A stretch of 13,450 nucleotides of DNA from CAKUIA01 sp034180465. Its GTDB lineage: Bacteria; Verrucomicrobiota; Verrucomicrobiia; Opitutales; Intestinicryptomonadaceae. Positions 7,657 through 12,594 of the stretch are shown here, one piece after another. Position 1 is the stretch's first letter, and each line of letters begins with the position of its first letter. The notes beneath the pieces were generated by a model. The model did not search any database. It was given only the letters and a program-made list of their open reading frames with translations, and was not told the DNA's origin. The translations under genes and the position numbers were made by a program. Location of the stretch: contig JAXFOH010000056.1 in assembly GCA_034180465.1 (NCBI GenBank), positions 1 through 13,450 on the forward strand. The letters run 5' to 3'.

Positions 7657-8034
7657 ATGACTACAATAGAAAACGAATATTTTGCAAAGAAGCTTGGCTT
7701 TGAAATTGTCGAAAGAAAGCCGGATTTTGTAAAAATTAAAGCCACACCCCAAAACGACGACACAAACGCCTTGGATTTGGTACACGGCGGCTTTTTATTT
7801 TCTATGGCAGACTATTGCGCGGCGTTGCTCGCAAACCAAAACGGCAAAAAAGCGGTTTCTTGCAACGCAAACATTTTATATATTAAGCCCGCAAAACCGC
7901 TATGCGAAATTTTTGCAAAGGCAAAAACCGTTTTTGAAAGCGAAAAAACTTTGGTTGCCCTTGTTGAAATTGCCTGCGGAGGCGAAACGCTGGCTACAAT
8001 GCAAACGCAGCTTATAGTTAAAAAATCACTCTAA
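7657..8034 (+). CDS. PaaI-type hotdog-fold thioesterase
   Basis: This is a 125-residue protein of the single-hotdog acyl-CoA thioesterase family (PaaI/YbgC superfamily). These enzymes usually hydrolyse small or aromatic acyl-CoA thioesters in the cytosol as oligomers. The hallmark is VHGGFLFSMADYCAAL: H43-G44-G45 at the start of the hotdog helix and D52 in the MAD position used for catalysis. The C-terminal beta strands include the usual alternating hydrophobic pattern (KTLVALVEIACGGETLATMQTQLIV). I chose ATG 7657; the frame also opens at a TTG at 7621, but the extra 12 residues have no family character. It diverges from eno, and its last 9 bases overlap the end of tsaE on the other strand. 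No pathway neighbour reveals the substrate. Confidence 0.88.
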   Translation: MTTIENEYFAKKLGFEIVERKPDFVKIKATPQNDDTNALDLVHGGFLFSMADYCAALLANQNGKKAVSCNANILYIKPAKPLCEIFAKAKTVFESEKTLVALVEIACGGETLATMQTQLIVKKSL

Positions 8035-8448
8035 AACTATTTTGCGGCTTTGTCCGTTTAACGTAAACTTAAGTTTGTAGGCGTTTTGGGGAATAAAGTC
8101 GGCAATCATCTCGGGCCACTCTACGCAAATAATGGTGGGTGTTGCCGCAAGCTCGTCTATAAGGAAATCGCTTGGGTCGAAGCTGCCTTTAATGCGGTAG
8201 GCATCTATATGAACAAGCCCTTCGGGGTAAATATTGCAAATGTTAAACGAGGGGCTTTTTACCTGCGCTTTTACGCCCAATGCCTTGGCTATGGCTCTAA
8301 CAAAGGCGGTTTTGCCCGCGCCTAAGTCGCCGCTAAGGGTTATAAAGGCGTCTTTTTCAATCTGTAGGGCAAAGGCGGCTGCAACGCGCTCTGTATCCTC
8401 AAGCGAGTCCGATATAAAACCTTTTTTTAGCTCTTCCTTTGCGTCCAT
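8026..8448 (-). CDS. tsaE: tRNA t6A biosynthesis ATPase TsaE
   Basis: TsaE is the small ATPase that works with TsaB and TsaD to place N6-threonylcarbamoyl on A37 of tRNAs reading ANN codons. The 140 residues have the family motifs in order: Walker A GDLGAGKT (residues 40-47), the switch-like KSPSF (64-68), HIDAYRI (80-86) and the C-terminal CVEWPEM around E110-W111. The start is ATG 8448. A strong terminator hairpin ends only 11 bases before it, so how tsaE is expressed is unclear. The aminotransferase gene lies upstream on the same strand. The last 9 bases overlap the thioesterase gene tail to tail. Confidence 0.95.
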   Translation of the reverse strand: MDAKEELKKGFISDSLEDTERVAAAFALQIEKDAFITLSGDLGAGKTAFVRAIAKALGVKAQVKSPSFNICNIYPEGLVHIDAYRIKGSFDPSDFLIDELAATPTIICVEWPEMIADFIPQNAYKLKFTLNGQSRKIVLE

Positions 8449-8459
8449 TTAAAGTGCAT

Positions 8460-8494
8460 AAAAAACGTGCGCAAACCGTTAAAATTTGCGCACG
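8460..8494 (-). terminator. rho-independent terminator of the aminotransferase gene
   Basis: CGTGCGCAAA (8466-8475) and TTTGCGCACG (8485-8494) form a perfect 10-bp stem with a 9-base loop. Read on the minus strand, six T follow at 8465-8460. It begins 9 bases after the aminotransferase stop and ends just before the tsaE start. Confidence 0.92.
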
Positions 8495-8503
8495 CATTAA
8501 AAA

Positions 8504-9691
8504 CTATTTGCTTAGCTTTGCGCAAAAGCGCGCAATTCTTTCGAGACCCTTTTCTATTACGGTGTCGGAAACCGCATAGCTAAAGCGAACGTAGTTGTCG
8601 GCACCAAAAGCCACGCCGGGAACTATCGCCATAAGCTCTTCTTCTAGCAGCTTCGAACAGAATTCCGACGACGACATTTTAAACGCCGAGATGTTCGGAA
8701 ATAGATAAAACGCGCCCTTGGGGGTATTGCAGGTAATACCGTCTATGGCATTTAAGCCCGCAAGCATTTTTCTTCTTCTTTCGTCGAACTTCTGCAACAT
8801 TGCCTTTATCGATTCCTTCGCTTTGTCGGCATTTTTAAGTGCGCTTAATGCCCCGTATTGGGCAAATGTTGTGGCGTTAGACGTTGTTTGGCTTTGAAGG
8901 TTTGCAACCGCTTTCGCTATATCGTCGGGTGCGCATACCGTGCCAAGTCTCCAACCGGTCATCGCATACGACTTACTAAAGCCAGAAGCCACGATCGTTC
9001 TTTGCTGCATTTCTTCCGAAATCGCGGCTATCGACTGCGTTGTTACGCCATCGTATGCCAAGTTTTCGTAAATTTCGTCTGACAATACAAAAAAGTCGTG
9101 CCTAATTGCTAAGTCGGCAATGGCCTTTAGCTCTTCCCTTGTATAAACCGAACCTGTCGGGTTAGATGGGCTGTTTAAAATCAAAAGCTTTGTATTGGGC
9201 GTTATTGCCTTTTCTATGCTTTCTACTGTAGGTTTAAAATCGGTTGTGTCGTCGGAATATACGAACACGGGTTTTGCCCCCGCCAACTTCGCCATCTCGG
9301 GGTAGCTTACCCAATAGGGAGCAGGAATAATAATTTCGTCGCCAATGCCGCATACCGCCAAAATAGACAAGTAGCACGCAAACTTGCCGCCGGGGCAAAC
9401 AATCATATTTGTGGCCTTAATATCTTTAAGGTTTTTCTTTTCGTTATACATATCAGCCAACGCGCTTCTCAATTCGGGAAGCCCCGCCGAATTTATGTAT
9501 TTTGTAGCTCCGCCCAACAAGGCTTTAACGCAATCGTCTTTAATAAAGGCGGGGGTATCGAAATCGGGCTCGCCCGTTCCGAAACCGCAAACGTCTTTGC
9601 CTGCGGCTTTCAAAGCCTTTGCTTTTGCGTCGACCGCCAAGGTCGGCGAAGGAGAAATATTTCTTGCCCAGTCAGATAGTCTATTTTTCAT
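8504..9691 (-). CDS. class I aminotransferase, aspartate aminotransferase-like
   Basis: This is a PLP-dependent fold-type I aminotransferase of 395 residues, in the bacterial/Thermus-type aspartate aminotransferase subgroup. It moves amino groups between aspartate (in relatives sometimes also aromatic amino acids or prephenate) and 2-oxoglutarate. The PLP lysine is K240 in SGFSKSYAMTGWRLG. Other anchors are FGTGEPDFDTP, NSPSNPTGSVY, LSDEIYENLAYDG and the C-terminal substrate-carboxylate arginine in NYVRFSYAVSD. I chose ATG 9691, giving MKNRLSDWARNISPSPTLAV, the usual start of this subgroup. The frame continues 7 codons to a TTG at 9712, which is less likely. A promoter with a perfect -10 lies upstream and a terminator follows. 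Substrate choice within the family cannot be settled from sequence. Confidence 0.93.
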   Translation of the reverse strand: MKNRLSDWARNISPSPTLAVDAKAKALKAAGKDVCGFGTGEPDFDTPAFIKDDCVKALLGGATKYINSAGLPELRSALADMYNEKKNLKDIKATNMIVCPGGKFACYLSILAVCGIGDEIIIPAPYWVSYPEMAKLAGAKPVFVYSDDTTDFKPTVESIEKAITPNTKLLILNSPSNPTGSVYTREELKAIADLAIRHDFFVLSDEIYENLAYDGVTTQSIAAISEEMQQRTIVASGFSKSYAMTGWRLGTVCAPDDIAKAVANLQSQTTSNATTFAQYGALSALKNADKAKESIKAMLQKFDERRRKMLAGLNAIDGITCNTPKGAFYLFPNISAFKMSSSEFCSKLLEEELMAIVPGVAFGADNYVRFSYAVSDTVIEKGLERIARFCAKLSK

Positions 9692-9719
9692 AGTTTTAAG
9701 AGCAGATTCCAAAGCCTAT

Positions 9720-9734
9720 TTGCAAAAATTGCAA
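9720..9734. promoter_or_regulatory. operator-like inverted repeat at the aminotransferase start site
   Basis: TTGCAA-AAA-TTGCAA is both a direct and an inverted repeat. It spans the predicted transcription start of the aminotransferase gene, a position suited to a repressor. No regulator gene lies nearby, so the role is inferred only. Confidence 0.35.
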
Positions 9735-9736
9735 CA

Positions 9737-9742
9737 ATTATA
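9737..9742 (-). promoter_or_regulatory. -10 element of the aminotransferase promoter
   Basis: On the minus strand a perfect TATAAT occupies 9742-9737. The -35 is poor (GTTAAG at 17 bases or TTAAGT at 16), suggesting an activator or regulated promoter. The expected start is near 9730, giving a leader of about 39 bases. Confidence 0.6.
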
Positions 9743-9780
9743 TGCCCTTTTTTGCCAGACTTAACCAAAAAAGCACGGCT

Positions 9781-9798
9781 TTCTACAATTTTGTAGAA
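9781..9798. promoter_or_regulatory. operator-like palindrome upstream of the aminotransferase promoter
   Basis: TTCTACAA-TT-TTGTAGAA is a perfect palindrome with 8-bp arms. It centres about 60 bases upstream of the predicted aminotransferase start, a typical activator position. It has no T-run and a 2-base centre, so a DNA-binding site is more likely than a terminator. Confidence 0.45.
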
Positions 9799-9867
9799 TT
9801 TGTATTGTCATCTCAAAAAAAGGTTTGCCCGCGCAAAAATTTGCGCCGCTTTCATTTTATGGTGCGT

Positions 9868-9903
9868 AAAAAAACAAAAAAGGTTCGGCAAAGAGCCGAA
9901 CCT
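9868..9903 (-). terminator. rho-independent terminator of the histone-like gene
   Basis: AGGTTCGGC (9881-9889) and GCCGAACCT (9895-9903) form a perfect 9-bp stem with the loop AAAGA. On the minus strand T-runs follow (9880-9876, then 9874-9868). It begins 25 bases after the histone-like stop codon. Confidence 0.93.
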
Positions 9904-9928
9904 ATATAAATAAAAAAACCTTATGCCA

Positions 9929-10234
9929 CTATTTTTTGCAGGAGCATTTTTTGCAGCATTTTTTAGCGGGGGCCTTTTTCGCAACCGCCTTCTTTGCCAC
10001 TACTTTTTTAGCTGCTGCCTTCTTTGCGGGAGCTTTCTTGGCTACCGCTTTTTTGGCAACTGCTTTTTTAGCGGGGGCTTTTTTAGCTACCGCCTTCTTT
10101 GCCACTGCCTTTTTGGCTACAACTTTTTTAGCGGGGGCCTTTTTCGCAACGGGCTTTTTAGCCACCACTTTTTTGGCTACCGCCTTCTTTGCGGGAGCTT
10201 TTTTTGCTACTGCTTTTTTCTTTGCTACTGCCAT
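9929..10234 (-). CDS. histone H1-like (Hc2-type) DNA-binding protein with cysteine tail
   Basis: This is a very basic, low-complexity 101-residue protein. After MAVAKKK come 17 tandem pentapeptides of the form x-x-A-K-K (AVAKK, APAKK, VVAKK and the like), then CCKKCSCKK. Lysine/alanine/proline repeats of this type are found in eukaryotic H1 tails and in bacterial H1-like proteins such as chlamydial Hc2, which bind and compact DNA. The protein should therefore be nucleoid-associated. The four cysteines at the C-terminus, spaced C-C-x-x-C-x-C, are not part of the repeat. The gene stands alone, with its own -10 element just before the ATG and its own terminator. Pentads 1-6 resemble pentads 12-17, showing internal duplication at an 11-pentad offset. 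No globular domain is present. The DNA-binding function is inferred from composition. Confidence 0.88.
   Translation of the reverse strand: MAVAKKKAVAKKAPAKKAVAKKVVAKKPVAKKAPAKKVVAKKAVAKKAVAKKAPAKKAVAKKAVAKKAPAKKAAAKKVVAKKAVAKKAPAKKCCKKCSCKK
9959..10219. repeat. 15-base tandem repeats inside the histone-like gene
   Basis: Each 15-base unit encodes one xxAKK pentapeptide; 17 units lie in a row and vary at third positions. A 27-base identical block at 9959-9985 and 10124-10150, 165 bases (11 units) apart, indicates a segmental duplication. The repeats also create long open frames on the plus strand, which are not genes. Confidence 0.9.
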
Positions 10235-10239
10235 AATGT

Positions 10240-10245
10240 ATTATA
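10240..10245 (-). promoter_or_regulatory. -10 element of the histone-like gene
   Basis: On the minus strand a perfect TATAAT (10245-10240) ends 5 bases before the ATG at 10234, so transcription should begin at or next to the start codon. No good -35 is visible. Plus-strand tandem AGTGTT copies (10252-10263) lie where a -35 or activator site would be. Confidence 0.6.
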
Positions 10246-10578
10246 GTTTTTAGTGTTAGTGTTATGTGAATATCCGCGGGCAAAAGCGTTTGCGCCTTTG
10301 CCGCGAAAATTAAAAAAAGCGTTGCAGCATATTTTGTTTGGCAAACCCGACACCCTTACAGCCCCCGGCTTTGCGTCGGAATTTCGAAAACAGCTATAAA
10401 TATATTTTTTCATTAAAGGCCGATTTTTTAGAAGTGCTACTGCCAAATTTGTTTTCTCTTTTTTGAATATGAAAATTTAAGAACAAAAACTCAAGCATAA
10501 ATTTTTACAACACCGCAAAATTTTTTGCGAATTAAACGCACGCAAAAAACTCGCAAAAAAATTTGCCTGCTACAAAAA

Positions 10579-10595
10579 CGTAAAAAAGCTTTACG
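10579..10595. promoter_or_regulatory. inverted repeat overlapping the tmk -35
   Basis: CGTAAA and TTTACG are separated by 5 bases. The right arm is the predicted tmk -35 hexamer itself, a possible operator position. Confidence 0.35.
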
Positions 10596-10618
10596 AAAAA
10601 TCTTTTACCAAACATAAT
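10590..10618 (+). promoter_or_regulatory. tmk-holB promoter
   Basis: TTTACG (10590-10595), a 17-base spacer and CATAAT (10613-10618) make a fair sigma70-type promoter. The expected start falls near 10625, leaving at most a few bases before the tmk ATG at 10627. Confidence 0.55.
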
Positions 10619-10626
10619 TTTACACG

Positions 10627-11262
10627 ATGAAAAAATCTATGTTCATTTCGTTTGAAGGCGGCGAGGGTTGCGGCAAAAGCACTCACATAAAATCGCTTTG
10701 CGAATTTTTAAAACAGCGCAGCCTAGACTGCGTTGTTGTAAGAGAACCCGGCGGCAATACAATTTCAGAGAGGATTAGAGAAATTCTTTTAGACGGCAAA
10801 AAATCGGCGAATATGTACTCTAAAACCGAGCTTTTGCTTTTTGCGGCCGCCAGAGCACAACTCGTGAACGAAGTAATAAACCCCGCATTATGCGAGGGCA
10901 AGTGCGTTATTTCCGACAGGTTCTACGACTCGACAATGGCATATCAGGGAGCTGCACGCAGGCTCGATATAAACGAAGTTAAATACATAAACGACTTTGC
11001 TGTTTCGGGCACTATGCCGCAACTTACACTGTTGCTAGACATTCCCGTGCAGGAGGGGCTTAGGCGAGCAAGCATACGCGACAACGCCCAAGCCGACAGA
11101 ATGGGCTCGCAGAACATTTCGTTTTACAACAACGTAAGAAACGCTTTTTTGCAGGCGGCAAAAGAAAACCCGCAACGCTTTGCCGTTATAGACGTTTCGG
11201 GCAGCAAGGATGAAACTTTTGCAAAGATAACAAAGGCGGTAATCGAAAAATTTGCGCTATGA
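10627..11262 (+). CDS. tmk: thymidylate kinase
   Basis: Thymidylate kinase phosphorylates dTMP to dTDP with ATP for DNA synthesis, in the cytosol. The 211 residues match the family. The P-loop is GGEGCGKS (residues 11-18). The VREPGG substrate motif, the DRFYDSTMAYQG motif (DR[YF] block) and LDIPVQEGLRRASIR with a LID-like DNAQADRMG follow in normal order. The ATG at 10627 gives the expected MKKSMFISFEGGEG start. There is no Shine-Dalgarno sequence and probably almost no leader. Its stop overlaps the holB start (ATGA), the common tmk-holB pairing seen in many bacteria. Confidence 0.97.
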   Translation: MKKSMFISFEGGEGCGKSTHIKSLCEFLKQRSLDCVVVREPGGNTISERIREILLDGKKSANMYSKTELLLFAAARAQLVNEVINPALCEGKCVISDRFYDSTMAYQGAARRLDINEVKYINDFAVSGTMPQLTLLLDIPVQEGLRRASIRDNAQADRMGSQNISFYNNVRNAFLQAAKENPQRFAVIDVSGSKDETFAKITKAVIEKFAL

Positions 11263-12188
11263 ACAAGTCAGAACAAAGAGCATACGACATTCTGCTAACT
11301 GCATATAACGCAAAGAGGCTGCACCACTCTATTCTGCTATATGGCCCTTCGCTTAACGGTCTGGAGGAAGTTGCAAAAACACTGGCATCGCAAATCTTGA
11401 AATGCGCCGACTGCACAAAGCACCCCGACTTTTTTACCCTTCGCCCCGAAGGCAAAATGCGCATAATAAAAATTGGCAGCGATTCTGAAAAGTCGCGGGG
11501 CAACTGGCCGCAAAATACAATGCGCCACTTGCTTGCCGAGCTTAGGCAAACGTCGAACGCAGGCGGCGCAAAGGTTGCCCTTGTATACGAAGCCGACCGA
11601 ATGAACCAGGAATCGGCGAACGCATTTTTAAAGACGCTTGAAGAGCCGCCCCAACAAACTACCATAATTTTAATTACACAGCGCGCAAACGATATATTAG
11701 ACACAATAAAAAGCCGTTGCATTATCGTGAAAATACAATCCGACGCCGAAGGCATAGACGACGAGCAGTGGTCGGAATGGATTGGCGATTTTGAAAACTG
11801 GATTAAAAAATGCGCAACACCAGCAAATTCGAAAGAGGCGGTTGCAAATATAACGCAGTGCTACTTGCTGCTTTCGCGCTTTGCGCTTGTTGCAAAAGAA
11901 CTTTCCGACTCGGTTGTAGACGAAGCTACAAGCGAAGAGTTGGACGACGAACAGCTAGAGGCAATAAAGGCTTCCGAACGCAAAAGCCTTACAAAGAAAA
12001 TGCTTTCGCAAATGGAAAACGCCGTTTTAAATTCTGCAAGTTCGGGCGAAATTTCAATCTCTAAAATAGGAGCTTGCACCGAAAAGCTAGAGCAATGCGC
12101 GTCTTTAATGGAGCTAAATTTAAAGGACACAACCGCTCTGGAATATTTTATGCTAAGCGCGCTTAGAATACTGTCGGCAAAAGACTGA
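11259..12188 (+). CDS. holB: DNA polymerase III delta' subunit
   Basis: Delta' is the non-ATP-hydrolysing wrench of the clamp loader, which opens and loads the sliding clamp at replication forks. The 309 residues begin with HHSILLYGPSLNGLEEVAKTLA. The usual P-loop GxxGxGK is lost (GPSLNGLE), as expected for delta' rather than for the tau/gamma motor. YEADRMNQESANAFLKTLEEPP and the SRC motif (IKSRC) are clear. The zinc module is reduced: only C49 and C52 remain in KCADCTKHPDF, where relatives often have four cysteines. The C-terminal half is poorly conserved, as is normal. The ATG overlaps the tmk stop. There is no Shine-Dalgarno sequence, so expression probably depends on coupling with tmk. 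Confidence 0.92.
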   Translation: MNKSEQRAYDILLTAYNAKRLHHSILLYGPSLNGLEEVAKTLASQILKCADCTKHPDFFTLRPEGKMRIIKIGSDSEKSRGNWPQNTMRHLLAELRQTSNAGGAKVALVYEADRMNQESANAFLKTLEEPPQQTTIILITQRANDILDTIKSRCIIVKIQSDAEGIDDEQWSEWIGDFENWIKKCATPANSKEAVANITQCYLLLSRFALVAKELSDSVVDEATSEELDDEQLEAIKASERKSLTKKMLSQMENAVLNSASSGEISISKIGACTEKLEQCASLMELNLKDTTALEYFMLSALRILSAKD

Positions 12189-12206
12189 TTTTTTGTCGAA
12201 ATCTCA

Positions 12207-12252
12207 GGCATTCACTCGTTTGCTTGGAATGCTTGCATTATCGTCTATCCGC
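12207..12252. repeat. diverged direct repeat, copy A
   Basis: This unit shares ordered blocks GGCATTC, CTC, GTTTG, GCATT, CGTCT and ATCCGC with copy B at 12413-12453. Copy A is about 5 bases longer in the middle. The shared order across about 45 bases is hard to explain by chance. Confidence 0.55.
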
Positions 12253-12293
12253 ACGTATTGTTCGTCCTATTTAAAAATAACCGAGTGAATGCC
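12207..12293. repeat. 12-bp perfect inverted repeat pair
   Basis: GGCATTCACTCG (12207-12218) is the exact reverse complement of CGAGTGAATGCC (12282-12293). The ends bound an 87-base unit. It may be a small element with terminal inverted repeats or the closing stem of an RNA. The left arm can also pair locally with GAATGC at 12228-12232. Confidence 0.65.
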
Positions 12294-12348
12294 ATAGCTA
12301 CAGCAGGCAAACATCATCTTGCGCCAAGCGATTGACGCATTGCCCCCA

Positions 12349-12396
12349 GCAAAGGCCGGTTATAGTATAAATTTGCAACGGCTAACCCGCCTTTGC
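12349..12396. repeat. 14-bp imperfect hairpin
   Basis: GCAAAGGC-C-GGTTA (12349-12362) and TAACC-C-GCCTTTGC (12383-12396) pair over 13 of 14 positions with a single C-C mismatch and a 20-base loop. There is no T-run on either strand, so it is not a terminator. Confidence 0.65.
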
Positions 12397-12412
12397 AAAT
12401 AGAATATTGCGC

Positions 12413-12453
12413 GGCATTCCTCCGTTTGGTCCAAGCGCATTCGTCTTATCCGC
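12413..12453. repeat. diverged direct repeat, copy B
   Basis: This is the partner of copy A, with the same blocks in the same order (GGCATTC, CTC, GTTTG, GCATT, CGTCT, ATCCGC), 206 bases further on. It could mark a family of dispersed intergenic repeats. Confidence 0.55.
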
Positions 12454-12548
12454 CTTTCTAAATATTTGCAGAATAAAACCGCATTAAATATAAAATTTTT
12501 TCAAAAAAACTTATTTGTCTTGAAAGAAATTTTTTTGTTTTTTTGCAT

Positions 12549-12579
12549 AAAAAAGCCCAGCTTGTTTATGCTGGGCTTT
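12549..12579 (-). terminator. rho-independent terminator of hisD
   Basis: AAAGCCCAGC (12552-12561) and GCTGGGCTTT (12570-12579) pair perfectly around an 8-base loop. On the minus strand a run of T follows, ending at 12549. It begins 15 bases after the hisD stop. Confidence 0.93.
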
Positions 12580-12594
12580 CTCAAATTTTGCGGA

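Larger units (their letters stand above)
10235..10626. other. 392-base AT-rich intergenic region between the histone-like gene and tmk
   Basis: No gene is supported here. It holds the divergent promoters of the histone-like gene and tmk. It also holds an imperfect inverted repeat at 10275-10305 (CGCGGGCAAA and TTTGCCGCG, one bulged G) and a short inverted repeat GTTTGGCAAAC at 10336-10346. A palindrome CGCAAAATTTTTTGCG lies at 10514-10529, with further CGCAAAA copies up to 10566. A minus-strand open frame across 10225-10446 overlaps the histone start and has no family character. Confidence 0.6.
12189..12594. other. 406-base non-coding region between holB and hisD
   Basis: No gene is supported; open frames are short and lack starts or family character. 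About 12200-12460 is denser in GC than the flanks. It holds a diverged direct repeat pair, a 12-bp inverted repeat, and a 14-bp imperfect hairpin (separate entries). Positions 12460-12545 are AT-rich, with T- and A-runs. The hisD terminator closes the region. It could be a structured RNA, a degenerate mobile repeat or a dispersed intergenic repeat; I do not recognise a known RNA family. Confidence 0.6.

Noticed and set aside
7576..7785. A 70-codon upstream extension of the enolase frame
   Set aside because: The conserved enolase start is at ATG 7575. The extension has no family similarity, runs through the promoter gap and overlaps the divergent thioesterase gene.
9692..9712. TTG start adding 7 residues to the aminotransferase
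   Set aside because: ATG 9691 gives the standard start of the subgroup and lies at a sensible distance from the promoter.
9959..10219. Regular repeats resembling a CRISPR array
   Set aside because: The period is 15 bases with no spacers, and the units encode a continuous protein.
9923..10253. Two long plus-strand open frames rich in alanine, phenylalanine and leucine opposite the histone-like gene
   Set aside because: They are by-products of the 15-base repeats. The minus-strand frame has the lysine/alanine histone pattern, a promoter and a terminator; the plus frames have neither.
10225..10446. A 73-codon minus-strand open frame upstream of and overlapping the histone-like gene
   Set aside because: It overlaps the start of the histone-like gene in another frame, runs through its promoter, and shows no domain or typical composition.
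12349..12396. Integron attC recombination site
   Set aside because: The stem is attC-like in outline, but no matching GTTRRRY and RYYYAAC core pair is present, and there is no integrase or cassette gene nearby.
12382..12470. Small minus-strand open frame of about 28 codons through repeat copy B
   Set aside because: It has no start codon, no ribosome binding site and lies in repeat DNA; more likely a chance frame than a gene or gene remnant.
12189..12594. Known structural RNAs (tmRNA, SRP RNA, 6S, RNase P) in the holB-hisD gap
   Set aside because: I looked for their conserved cores, such as the SRP GGAA tetraloop region and the tmRNA ends, and saw none.
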